From positions 1 through 15,651 of the forward strand of contig NZ_MUXZ01000045.1 in assembly GCF_002015075.1 (NCBI RefSeq): a stretch of DNA of 15,651 nucleotides, given 5' to 3'. This DNA comes from Canicola haemoglobinophilus (lineage in GTDB: Bacteria > Pseudomonadota > Gammaproteobacteria > Enterobacterales > Pasteurellaceae). A program made the translations under genes and the position numbers. Below, in pieces: positions 6,530 through 14,040 of this stretch (position 1 is the stretch's first letter; every line of letters starts with the position of its first letter). The notes below the pieces were generated by a model. That model was not told the origin of the DNA and made no database searches. It was given only the letters and a program-made list of their open reading frames with translations.

Positions 6530-7423
6530 TTATAAATTCTTTAACTGATCCAACGAAGGCGCAAAATAATAACTACCAGTTACTGCTTTGGTAAAGCCAA
6601 GCATACGATCTGTTTTGCCATCTTTTTCGCCGAACATACTTAGTAATTGTTGTTCAATATTGTACAAGGTCACGCAATATGCAATGAAGAATAATCCATG
6701 TTTCCCACTGGCTAGACCATAAGGTAAGCTATGGCGTAAAATTTTCAAGCCTTTGCCATTTTCTTTCAAGTCAACACGACCAACATGAGAAGTTTCTGGT
6801 ACATCATCTAACTCAACACTATCAGGTTTAGTTCTGCCCATCACATTTTCTTGCTTACTTTCATTTAATTTTGACCATTTAACCAAGTCATGTTCATAGC
6901 GCTGAGTGAAGACATAACTACCGCCAGCATCAATACCTTCATTGATCAAGGCAACCTCTGCACGTTTAGCATCTTTAGGATTTTCTGTACCATCAACAAA
7001 ACCGGTTAAATCACGCTCTTCTACCCAACGGAAACCATGTATTTCTTGTTCAACATTAATGGCTTTGCCAAAACTTTGCATAGCGGCTTGTGCTACAGAA
7101 AAATTCACGTCTGGACGCAACGATTGAATATGCACCAATAAATCATATTGTGTTGCAGGTGCTGATAAATCCCCTTTGCCTAAGGTAGAAAATGGCTTTA
7201 ATTCCACCGCACTTTGAGCTCCCGCAAGTTGTTTCCAAACTTTATCACCAAATGCCACAACCACACCTAATTTTGCATCTGGATATTGTTGTTGCAATTG
7301 TTCTGTTTTTAAACAAAAATCCTTACTCGCTTGAGCAATCAGAGCAATATCATTAACCTGCGCTTCTAAAAAAATCGCCGCTTTACTATGCTCTAATAAA
7401 ATACCTGTTTGATGATTTACCAT
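6530..7423 (-). CDS. yfeX: YfeX-like Dyp-type heme peroxidase
   Basis: Dye-decolorizing peroxidase of 297 residues with a ferredoxin-like fold and bound heme; it oxidises porphyrinogens and other donors with H2O2. The signature GFVDGTENP is at 141-149 with the distal Asp144. The proximal heme ligand is His213 (ETSHVGR) and the distal Arg is 230 (LRHSLPYG). These numbers are very close to E. coli YfeX, for which release of iron from heme has been proposed but disputed. No signal peptide is present, so it is cytoplasmic, unlike the periplasmic EfeB of the EfeUOB iron system. The ATG follows AGGAG by seven bases. It is divergent from the iron operon and shares its control region, hinting at joint iron- or peroxide-linked control. 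One uptake signal lies within the gene. Confidence 0.92.
   Translation of the reverse strand: MVNHQTGILLEHSKAAIFLEAQVNDIALIAQASKDFCLKTEQLQQQYPDAKLGVVVAFGDKVWKQLAGAQSAVELKPFSTLGKGDLSAPATQYDLLVHIQSLRPDVNFSVAQAAMQSFGKAINVEQEIHGFRWVEERDLTGFVDGTENPKDAKRAEVALINEGIDAGGSYVFTQRYEHDLVKWSKLNESKQENVMGRTKPDSVELDDVPETSHVGRVDLKENGKGLKILRHSLPYGLASGKHGLFFIAYCVTLYNIEQQLLSMFGEKDGKTDRMLGFTKAVTGSYYFAPSLDQLKNL
7206..7214 (-). other. DNA uptake signal sequence
   Basis: Exact AAGTGCGGT on the minus strand within yfeX, encoding QSAVE. Confidence 0.9.
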
Positions 7424-7451
7424 AATAATCTCCTAATCAAAAACTGAGCTA

Positions 7452-7479
7452 ATCATAACATTCTCTACTCGTTTTTCAA
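7452..7479 (-). promoter_or_regulatory. yfeX promoter
   Basis: Minus-strand -35 TTGAAA (7474-7479), 16-base spacer and -10 TATGAT (7452-7457) preceded by an extended TGT. It is back to back with the iron-operon promoter, about 60 bases away. Confidence 0.6.
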
Positions 7480-7537
7480 TTTTCCCTATAAAAATTTTGC
7501 AATTCCTCAAAATCATCGATTAAATTGATTTTACTGC

Positions 7538-7566
7538 TTGCAAAAAAAACATAATAAGATGATAAT
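7538..7566 (+). promoter_or_regulatory. Promoter of the FTR1-P19 iron operon
   Basis: -35 TTGCAA (7538-7543), 17-base spacer and -10 GATAAT (7561-7566), about 48 bases before the FTR1 start codon. This is the best promoter seen upstream of the operon. Confidence 0.65.
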
Positions 7567-7579
7567 TACAAATAAGAAT
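7560..7579 (+). promoter_or_regulatory. Possible Fur box over the operon -10
   Basis: TGATAATTACAAATAAGAAT begins with a perfect left half-site TGATAAT but agrees poorly on the right side (about 11 of 19 with the GATAATGATAATCATTATC model). The location is right for iron repression and the context expects Fur, yet the match alone is weak. Confidence 0.3.
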
Positions 7580-7613
7580 TACTTTTATTTAACACTATGA
7601 ATTTGAGGCAATA

Positions 7614-9509
7614 ATGCTAATTTATCGTTTTGTTATTTTCTTTTTTCTGTCCATTCTTTCAGTATCAACTCAAGCAAATAATTTCCAACAGCATATTGAT
7701 GATATTACTGTGCGTTTAGATAAAACAGCACAACTCTATCAACAACAAAATATAGAAGATGCTAGAACAGAAGTTCAAATGGCTTATTTTGAAGTGTTTG
7801 AAAATCTAGAAGGTCCAATCCGTATTAATTTTTCCGCACAAAAAAGTTTCCAAATGGAAGCTACTTTCGGCGAAATTCGCAAAATGATTGGTGAAGGCAA
7901 ACCTTTAGCGGAAATTCAAGCAAAAATTGATGGATTAAAAGCTGAGTTACAAGAAGTTCTACCCGCTTTAGAGAAAGGGCATCAACTTAATGCTGATGCT
8001 CAACACGAGGTTTACAATAACCAATCCATCGCTCAACATTGGCAACAAAGTTTCCAGATTATTGATGACTTGCTTGCAAGTGCGGTTGATGCTTATGAAA
8101 AGGGCGATTTTGCCAATGCTAAAAAACTGGTTCAACAAGCGCAATATGACGGCTATAAAAATAGCGAAATGGAAATGTCTATTCGCCAAAGTCGCTCCGC
8201 TGCGATCTCAAGCAATATAAATCAACAATTTTATGATCTTATCAAGTTAAGTGAAAAGCCGGATCAAATTAATCAATTTGGTTATCAAATTACTGTTTTA
8301 TTGCAAGATTTAGAAGAATTATTGCCTAATCTTCCAACTACACGTGAACAACAAAATGTTGAAGAAAGTAATGCGACAACAAACAGTGAAGAACTAAATA
8401 AAGATTGGAGTTCAGTAACCAAGGAAATTAATCAAGGTATTCAACAAGCAATCCGTTTATTTAAGAACGGTGAAAATAAAAAAGCGATGCTTGCTGTACA
8501 AAATACCTACTTTGATGTGTTTGAAAATTCTGGCATGGAAGCAAAAATCGGCTCAAGAGATAGTAATTTCAAGGCTGAGTTGGAGGGTTACTTTACTCGC
8601 TTGGTTAGTTTGATGAAATCAAAAAGCAACATCGAACAACTTAATGCGCAAGCAAATGGATTAAGCCAAGACTTAGAAAAAGCAGTTGAAATGTTACAAG
8701 GCTCGGAACAAAGTCATTGGTCAATGTTCTTATACAGTCTCTTGATTATGTTACGAGAAGGCTTAGAAGCATTATTGATTGTTGCGGCAATTGTTACTTA
8801 TTTAGTCAAAAACAATCATCAAGATAAATTGCCTGTTATTCGTCAGTCAGTTTATGTTGCACTAATTGCGAGTGTCATTACGGCCATGGTTTTCCAATTT
8901 GTTTTCTCAAATTCAGGCGCAAGTCGAGAACTTTTAGAAGGCTTTACCATGATGATTGCTGTCGTCATGTTGTTTATGATGAGTTATTGGCTGCTATCCA
9001 AAGTGGAAGCAAAAAACTGGAAACGTTATTTAGAAGGAAAATTATCTGCCGCACTAACCACAGGCTCATTATTCGGATTATGGCTAACGAGTTTCCTTTC
9101 TGTTTATCGTGAAGGGGCAGAAACAGTGCTGTTTTATTATGCTTTAGCAGGAGATGCGACAAGTGCGGTCAGTTATTTGTACCTTTTCGCAGGATTTGTC
9201 CTTGGCGCAATTATTTTAACCATTTGCTATTTTGTCATGCGTTATACCGTGGTTAAGTTGCCACTTAAACCTTTCTTTATGTTCACTGGAAGTTTCATGT
9301 ATTTAATGGCATTTATTTTTGCCGGTAAATCTGTACTAGAGTTGATCGAAGGAAAACTTTTTGAACCAACATTGATAGCAAATATGCCTGAAATCAGTTG
9401 GTTAGGTATTTATCCTTATCTGGAAACCCTTGTACCACAAGTAATCTTAGTTATCTTGGCTATATTCGCTTTATTTTATATGAAATATCAAAGCCAAAAA
9501 GCTGAGTAA
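7614..9509 (+). CDS. FTR1-family iron permease with a large periplasmic N-terminal domain
   Basis: Membrane iron transporter of 631 residues, equivalent to Cj1658 of C. jejuni and FetM of E. coli. A signal peptide (residues 1-21, MLIYRFVIFFFLSILSVSTQA) leads into about 345 periplasmic residues and then the FTR1 domain (about 368-625) with around seven membrane helices. Both RExxE iron-binding motifs are present: REGLE at 381-385 and REGAE at 499-503; in yeast Ftr1 and EfeU these glutamates carry Fe3+. The periplasmic part repeats a helix motif three times at about 120-residue spacing (DARTEVQMAYFEVFEN at 49, NAKKLVQQAQYDGYKN at 168, KAMLAVQNTYFDVFEN at 290). GAGG precedes the ATG by five bases. 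First gene of the operon; P19 follows after 34 bases. Two uptake signals lie inside. No fixed symbol is given because names differ by species. Confidence 0.93.
   Translation: MLIYRFVIFFFLSILSVSTQANNFQQHIDDITVRLDKTAQLYQQQNIEDARTEVQMAYFEVFENLEGPIRINFSAQKSFQMEATFGEIRKMIGEGKPLAEIQAKIDGLKAELQEVLPALEKGHQLNADAQHEVYNNQSIAQHWQQSFQIIDDLLASAVDAYEKGDFANAKKLVQQAQYDGYKNSEMEMSIRQSRSAAISSNINQQFYDLIKLSEKPDQINQFGYQITVLLQDLEELLPNLPTTREQQNVEESNATTNSEELNKDWSSVTKEINQGIQQAIRLFKNGENKKAMLAVQNTYFDVFENSGMEAKIGSRDSNFKAELEGYFTRLVSLMKSKSNIEQLNAQANGLSQDLEKAVEMLQGSEQSHWSMFLYSLLIMLREGLEALLIVAAIVTYLVKNNHQDKLPVIRQSVYVALIASVITAMVFQFVFSNSGASRELLEGFTMMIAVVMLFMMSYWLLSKVEAKNWKRYLEGKLSAALTTGSLFGLWLTSFLSVYREGAETVLFYYALAGDATSAVSYLYLFAGFVLGAIILTICYFVMRYTVVKLPLKPFFMFTGSFMYLMAFIFAGKSVLELIEGKLFEPTLIANMPEISWLGIYPYLETLVPQVILVILAIFALFYMKYQSQKAE
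8078..8086 (+). other. DNA uptake signal sequence
   Basis: Exact copy in the periplasmic part of the FTR1 gene (LASAVDA). Confidence 0.9.
9161..9169 (+). other. DNA uptake signal sequence
   Basis: Exact copy in the membrane part of the FTR1 gene (ATSAVSY). Confidence 0.9.
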
Positions 9510-9543
9510 ATTTAACAATAATGTACTTATAGGAGAAACAAGT

Positions 9544-10065
9544 ATGAAAAAAATGCTTATCACAGCAAGTCTATTAGGCAGTATCTTAGCAGCACCTTCT
9601 GCGCTAGCATTCAAAGAGTATCCAATTGGTGAAGCAATCGAAATGAATGAAATGGAAATTGCGGCAGTTTATCTGCAACCTGTTGATATGGAACCTCGTG
9701 GCATGGGATTATCGGCAAAAGATGCAGATATTCACTTAGAAGCGGATATTCACGCTACTGAAGGAAATAAAAATGGCTTTGGTAAAGGTGAATGGGTTCC
9801 GTATTTAACTATTGCTTATACGCTAGTAAATACAGATACGGGTGAAAAACAAGAAGGCGTATTCATGCCAATGGTTGCAGGCGATGGTCCTCACTACGGC
9901 TTAAATATCAAAATGATGGGCGTAGGTAACTATAAATTAACTTACCATATCGATCCGCCACCAAAAGCGGGTATGCACAGACATACAGATGCTGAAACAG
10001 GTGTTGGCCGTTGGTGGAAACCGTTTGATGTTAGCTATGAGTTTAAATACACTGGCTTAAATTGA
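9544..10065 (+). CDS. P19-family periplasmic iron/copper-binding protein
   Basis: Periplasmic metal-binding protein of 173 residues (P19/Tpd/FetP/FtrA family). In C. jejuni, E. coli and Yersinia it works with an FTR1 permease in iron uptake; it binds copper and is thought to present iron to the permease. A signal peptide ends ALA-F at 22/23. Candidate ligands are H64 and E66 (IHLEADIH), M110, D114 and H117 (MPMVAGDGPH), and histidines near 135-147 (YHIDPPPKAGMHRH). In mature numbering these become H42, E44, M88, D92 and H95, which agrees with the P19 metal site as I remember it. AGGAGA lies nine bases before the ATG. It sits directly after FTR1 and before a terminator-like hairpin, so it may be transcribed more strongly than the later genes. 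Confidence 0.95.
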   Translation: MKKMLITASLLGSILAAPSALAFKEYPIGEAIEMNEMEIAAVYLQPVDMEPRGMGLSAKDADIHLEADIHATEGNKNGFGKGEWVPYLTIAYTLVNTDTGEKQEGVFMPMVAGDGPHYGLNIKMMGVGNYKLTYHIDPPPKAGMHRHTDAETGVGRWWKPFDVSYEFKYTGLN

Positions 10066-10070
10066 TAAAA

Positions 10071-10079
10071 AAGTGCGGT
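10071..10079 (+). other. DNA uptake signal sequence
   Basis: Exact copy just past the P19 stop codon; left arm of the hairpin there. It is the only intergenic copy in the window. Confidence 0.9.
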
Positions 10080-10101
10080 CATTTTTAACGATGATCGCAC
10101 T
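10072..10101 (+). repeat. Uptake-signal inverted repeat after P19
   Basis: AGTGCGGTCAT (10072-10082) faces ATGATCGCACT (10091-10101), an 11-bp stem with one G-U pair and an 8-base loop. The left arm is an exact uptake signal and the right arm a one-mismatch inverted copy. Paired uptake signals often act as terminators in Pasteurellaceae; here no T tract follows directly. Confidence 0.6.
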
Positions 10102-10122
10102 CAAAATTCCCCCTATCAAAGC

Positions 10123-10154
10123 GTTGGGCTGAATGCCCAACATTTTTATTTTTG
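10123..10154 (+). terminator. Intra-operon terminator or attenuator after P19
   Basis: Stem GTTGGGC/GCCCAAC (10123-10129 with 10135-10141), 5-base loop TGAAT, then ATTTTTATTTTT. It lies in the 107-base gap between P19 and the DUF2318 gene and looks able to stop part of the transcription. Confidence 0.7.
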
Positions 10155-10172
10155 TATTGACACTCCAAAACA

Positions 10173-11573
10173 ATGAATTATTACTTTACTTTTTTGCTAC
10201 AAAGCATTTTACCTATAGCGATTTTACTCGGCTGTCATTGGGGTAATAAAGGAAATATAGCGAAAATTCATATTAAATCGCTGCGTTGGCTGACAATTTC
10301 CGCCATACTTATTGGCTCACTGATACATACCTTTATTCCACAAGGTCAACAAGCAAATTTAATTTTCAATATTACCTTACTCAGCCTATTTATTTTATTT
10401 GCCTTGTGTCAAATTCCACGCAATAAACCTTTTGCACAATTCTGGCATTTTATCTTTGTTAGCATTGCTACATTGTTATGGCTAAAAGATCCCAATATCA
10501 GTGCAATTACCAACACTGATGTGATTAATACGGATTTCATCTTACATTTAAGTGCGGTCATTTTTGGGCTATTTTTCTGTATTTTTGTTACTTGCTTACT
10601 GATCATTTTATTCAAACAAACACAATCTCAACAAAAATTAACCGCACTTTTACCCCTTACTTTAGGCTTATTTATTCTTCTTATAATGACACCTATTATT
10701 AGTGAAATCATGCTAAGCCTAATGAAATTACAGGTACTTGAATTGACTAAAGTTCGTCTGACTTTTGTCGCAAAATCAGCCAATATCATTACCTATTTCA
10801 ACTACATCAATGCATTTATTCTGTTGGTTATCCTCTGTCTATTCGCAATCACAGTACATAAAAGCAATCAAAATCTTGTTGCTAACGAAATAGATCCAAT
10901 AGAAAAGCGTAAAAGAATTGCTACTATGCAAAGCTCAAAACGCACACTTATTTGTGGCTTTCTGATTGTAATCTCTGTTTTTTCAACCCAACTGTATTGG
11001 GACAAAATCGCTTCACAGCCCCCAAGATTATCTGAGGCACAACAAGTAACTTTAGATCAAAATAATCAAATTCATATTCCCATTGAACAAGTCAAAGACG
11101 GCAAATTACATCGGTTCGTTTGGATTAATAGCGATGGTAAGGCTGTTCGTTTTTTCATTATTAATCGTTCAACCAAAAAAATCAGTTTAGCAACGGTTTT
11201 TGATGCTTGTATTCTCTGTGGCGATCAAGGCTATGTGATGGAAGGCGATCAAGTTGTTTGTATTGGTTGTGGGGTAAGAATATTTATTCCTTCCATTGGG
11301 AAGCCTGGTGGTTGCAACCCAGTACCAATTGAAAACTGGCAACAGACAGACACGCATGTGGTGATTAACCGTAAAAGTTTAGAAGAAGGGTTAAATTACT
11401 TCTCCACTATTGTTGAACTCGAAGTAACCGATCCTGTGGATCAGACTAAATTAAAAAATACCAGCGCTGAATATAAATATAGCCATGAGGGAATGACATA
11501 TTTCTTCAGCAATGAAAACAATCTCAATTTATTCCGTGATAACCCAGAAAAATATCTTGCACAACCAAAATAA
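10173..11573 (+). CDS. Polytopic membrane protein with DUF2318 (Cys-rich) and C-terminal YHS-like domain
   Basis: Membrane protein of 466 residues, equivalent to Cj1660 in the Campylobacter P19 locus; biochemical role not established. The N-terminal 240 or so residues hold about seven or eight hydrophobic helices. After a further helix near 265-280 comes a periplasmic DUF2318 domain with cysteines C346 and C349 (CILC), C363 and C366 (CIGCGVRIF) and C381 (GGCNP), suited to a metal or Fe-S centre. Residues 434-464 (YKYSHEGMTYFF..NLFRDNPEKYL) fit a YHS/TRASH-type pattern (Y-x-x-x-G-x-x-Y-x-F ... F-x-x-x-P-x-x-Y), though its metal cysteines are absent. The family is often annotated as Fe-S-containing and would suit electron transfer to iron. 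No clear Shine-Dalgarno precedes this ATG, which suggests weak translation or a misplaced start. Two uptake signals lie inside. Confidence 0.88.
   Translation: MNYYFTFLLQSILPIAILLGCHWGNKGNIAKIHIKSLRWLTISAILIGSLIHTFIPQGQQANLIFNITLLSLFILFALCQIPRNKPFAQFWHFIFVSIATLLWLKDPNISAITNTDVINTDFILHLSAVIFGLFFCIFVTCLLIILFKQTQSQQKLTALLPLTLGLFILLIMTPIISEIMLSLMKLQVLELTKVRLTFVAKSANIITYFNYINAFILLVILCLFAITVHKSNQNLVANEIDPIEKRKRIATMQSSKRTLICGFLIVISVFSTQLYWDKIASQPPRLSEAQQVTLDQNNQIHIPIEQVKDGKLHRFVWINSDGKAVRFFIINRSTKKISLATVFDACILCGDQGYVMEGDQVVCIGCGVRIFIPSIGKPGGCNPVPIENWQQTDTHVVINRKSLEEGLNYFSTIVELEVTDPVDQTKLKNTSAEYKYSHEGMTYFFSNENNLNLFRDNPEKYLAQPK
10550..10558 (+). other. DNA uptake signal sequence
   Basis: Exact copy in a membrane helix of the DUF2318 protein (LSAVIF). 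Confidence 0.9.
10641..10649 (-). other. DNA uptake signal sequence
   Basis: Exact inverted copy 82 bases after the previous one, also in the DUF2318 gene (LTALLP). Confidence 0.9.
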
Positions 11574-11585
11574 GAGAGATAACTC

Positions 11586-12902
11586 ATGTTAAGCAGAATG
11601 TTATTCCAATCCTATCGCCATGCTTTAAAACGTAAATTACTGGCTATTGTTACGATTTTTTTAGCATCAGGGTTAATTTCTGCCCTATTAGCAGTATCTA
11701 TTGATATTGGCGATAAAATGGCGAAAGAATTAAAATCTTATGGTGCAAATATTTTAATTGAGCCAGCCAGTAGTGCGGTCTTGCCCGAAGATGTTGTCGG
11801 ACATTCCTCTTTATCTGCGCGTGATTATTTAGATGAAAAAGAGTTGCCTAATGTTAAAGATATTTTCTGGCGCAATAATATTGTGGGTTTTGCACCGCTC
11901 TTAAGTGTGGAAGTGAATGCCGAAAATCTTAGCCAGCAGAAACAGCAAAACCTGTCTATTTTAGGCACATTTTTCAATCATAAAATTAAAATTCCAGATG
12001 AAGATGATTACCATACAGGGCAACAAATTATTAGCCCGTATTGGAAAGTTGAAGGCGAATGGGTTAATGATTTTGAGCCACAAGTTACTATCAATCAGGC
12101 GTTGATTGGTGAGCAACTGGCGAAAACAACCCAATGGAAAATCGGTGATAAAATTCGCCTAAGCTATCAAGAAGGGGATTTTTCTGCCGATCTTGAAGTA
12201 CAAATAACAGGCATTTTATCCACAGGTGGAAATGAAGAAAATCAATTGGTTCTACCATTAAGTGCGGTACAAAAATTACTAAATTTAGAAGGCAAAGTAC
12301 AAGGCATCAAGGTTTCAGCACTAACGGTGCCAGAAAATGAGCTATCGCGCAAAGCTCGTGCTAACACGGATGCTTTAGCCGCAGAAGAATATGACCGTTG
12401 GTATTGTACTGCTTATGTTTCTTCTATTTCTCATCAATTAGAAGAAGCTATTTCAGGCGCTATCGTTCGCCCGATTTGGCAAGTTGCTGCCTCTGAAGGT
12501 GTGGTCATTGGAAAAATCCAGTTGCTTTTAGCGGTCGTTACTGTTGCCGCACTTATTGCTGCTGCCATGGGTATCGCCTCTTTAATGACAACAACAATTA
12601 TTGAACGCAGTAAAGAAATTGGTTTAATGAAAGCACTTGGCGCTTACCAATGGCAAATCGTTTTATTATTTTATTGTGAAGCCATTATTAGCGGATTAAT
12701 TGGTGGAGCGCTGGGCTGTCTTGCAGGCTGGGGACTAGCAAAATTTATTGGTATCGCATTATTCGGAACTCCGCTCAGTTTTGCTTGGATTGTTATTCCT
12801 TGCGTTTTAGCTCTTGCGGTCATCATTTCCCTTATCGGAACTTGGTTCCCTGCACATCGCATTGCCAAATTATATCCAGTGGAGGTTTTATATGGTCGTT
12901 AA
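11586..12902 (+). CDS. ABC transporter permease, MacB/FtsX type (first subunit)
   Basis: Inner-membrane permease of 438 residues, equivalent to Cj1661 or Cj1662. One N-terminal membrane helix (about 19-40), a periplasmic MacB-like domain of roughly 250 residues (NILIEPASSAVLPED onward) and three C-terminal helices (about 310-335, 355-385, 395-420) make up the FtsX fold used by lipoprotein and macrolide exporters. The cytoplasmic coupling segment ERSKEIGLMKALGA lies between the first and second C-terminal helices. It begins 12 bases after the DUF2318 gene and overlaps the next permease by 11 bases. Together with the second permease and the ATPase it should form a heterodimeric mechanotransmission-type transporter. 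The substrate is unknown; siderophore, metal or redox-partner export/maturation are possibilities. One uptake signal lies inside. Confidence 0.9.
   Translation: MLSRMLFQSYRHALKRKLLAIVTIFLASGLISALLAVSIDIGDKMAKELKSYGANILIEPASSAVLPEDVVGHSSLSARDYLDEKELPNVKDIFWRNNIVGFAPLLSVEVNAENLSQQKQQNLSILGTFFNHKIKIPDEDDYHTGQQIISPYWKVEGEWVNDFEPQVTINQALIGEQLAKTTQWKIGDKIRLSYQEGDFSADLEVQITGILSTGGNEENQLVLPLSAVQKLLNLEGKVQGIKVSALTVPENELSRKARANTDALAAEEYDRWYCTAYVSSISHQLEEAISGAIVRPIWQVAASEGVVIGKIQLLLAVVTVAALIAAAMGIASLMTTTIIERSKEIGLMKALGAYQWQIVLLFYCEAIISGLIGGALGCLAGWGLAKFIGIALFGTPLSFAWIVIPCVLALAVIISLIGTWFPAHRIAKLYPVEVLYGR
12260..12268 (+). other. DNA uptake signal sequence
   Basis: Exact copy in the periplasmic domain of the first permease (LSAVQK). 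Confidence 0.9.
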
Positions 12903-14025
12903 AAACTCTATGTTTTGGCGCTTAATTTTTCGAGCACTCTATCTGCGTTTGCAACGAGTATCCATTATTTTTGCCGCACTTACTGTTGGTGCAAGCATTG
13001 TAACGGCGATGTCTGCGGTTTATTTTGATATTAATACTAAAATGAGCCAGGAGTTACGCACCTTTGGCGCAAATTTTTATATTGGTTCAAATAATAGTGG
13101 CTTAGTCAAACAACAAGAAATAGCACAAATTTTACATCAAGCGCCCACTGGCTTGATTACCACAGCAAGCCCTTATTTGTATGGTGTCGCTCGTTCTGAT
13201 TTAGAAAAAATAGTGATTATGGGCGTTTGGTTTGAAAGTCTGCGCAACCTTGCACCCTATTGGCAAATCACAGGTTCTGCAATTGGCGTAAATTTTGATG
13301 ATCGTAATACGATGATCGGAAAAACCTTAGCAGAACGGTTAAATTTGAAGATCGGGGATAAAATTACCTTAAGTAAAAATGCGGTAGAAAAGCACACATT
13401 CAATATTAAAGCTATTGTAGAAAGTGGCGATGCAACGGATAACATGCTGATTGTCAACTTAGAGTTTGCGCAAAATTGGCTAGAAAAAGATGAGTTAGTC
13501 ACTAATATGTTGCTTAATGTTAAAAATGAACAAGGACAAGTTGAGCAATTTGCACAAAATCTACAACAACAATATCCCGATTTAGAAATTCGCCCTATTC
13601 GCAAGGTTTCTGCCTCAGAGGGACAAATCTTAAATAAAATCAAAGGATTAATGGGCTTAATTTCTCTCGTTATCTTAATCTTAGCAACGCTTTGTGTGAA
13701 CACCACATTGATTGCCATTGTAGGCGAACGAGCAAAAGAATTTGCTTTACAAAAAGCATTAGGTGCGCAAAAGCAAGATATTATCAAACAAATTGTTACC
13801 GAAATTTTAATTATTGCCTTCTGTGCAATTGTTGTTGGATTAATTGTTGGCTATATCCTAGCGCAAATTTTAGGGATTACAGTGTTTAAATCCTATATTG
13901 ATATGCGTTTACCCGTTATACCAATTACGATCCTACTCTCTCTTGCGGTGGCTTTTGTGGCTGTCATTATTCCAACCCGCAGAGCACTCAGTATTCAAAC
14001 CGCCAATATTCTCAAAGGCGAATAA
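12892..14025 (+). CDS. ABC transporter permease, MacB/FtsX type (second subunit)
   Basis: Inner-membrane permease of 377 residues, paralogous to the gene before it. The start chosen is ATG 12892 (MVVKNSMFWRLIFRAL), preceded by a strong GGAGG six bases upstream. A longer reading frame begins at 12814, but it would overlap the first permease by 89 bases and adds residues unlike the family. Layout: N-terminal helix (about 20-40), periplasmic domain (KMSQELRTFGANFYIGS onward), coupling motif GERAKEFALQKALGAQKQD, and three C-terminal helices. The ANFYIG/ANILIE and FALQKALGA/IGLMKALGA similarities to the first permease show duplication. The 11-base overlap implies translational coupling and equal amounts. 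No own uptake signal. Confidence 0.9.
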   Translation: MVVKNSMFWRLIFRALYLRLQRVSIIFAALTVGASIVTAMSAVYFDINTKMSQELRTFGANFYIGSNNSGLVKQQEIAQILHQAPTGLITTASPYLYGVARSDLEKIVIMGVWFESLRNLAPYWQITGSAIGVNFDDRNTMIGKTLAERLNLKIGDKITLSKNAVEKHTFNIKAIVESGDATDNMLIVNLEFAQNWLEKDELVTNMLLNVKNEQGQVEQFAQNLQQQYPDLEIRPIRKVSASEGQILNKIKGLMGLISLVILILATLCVNTTLIAIVGERAKEFALQKALGAQKQDIIKQIVTEILIIAFCAIVVGLIVGYILAQILGITVFKSYIDMRLPVIPITILLSLAVAFVAVIIPTRRALSIQTANILKGE

Positions 14026-14040
14026 TCGAAGAGAAAATTT

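Noticed and set aside
6504..6539. 11-bp direct repeat CTTATAAATTC downstream of yfeX
   Set aside because: Short, AT-rich and partly explained by the hairpin and coding end there; no function suggested.
10157..10184. TTGACA with TATTAC 16 bases later as an internal promoter for the DUF2318 gene
   Set aside because: The start point would lie about 18 bases inside the coding region, removing the only plausible start codon.
12814..12891. Upstream start for the second permease
   Set aside because: It would overlap the previous gene by 89 bases, and the added residues are not family-like; the ATG at 12892 has GGAGG six bases upstream.
13257..13787. 176-residue open frame on the minus strand inside the second permease
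   Set aside because: No family resemblance or start signals; the Cys/Ser-rich composition is that of a shadow frame of a membrane protein gene.
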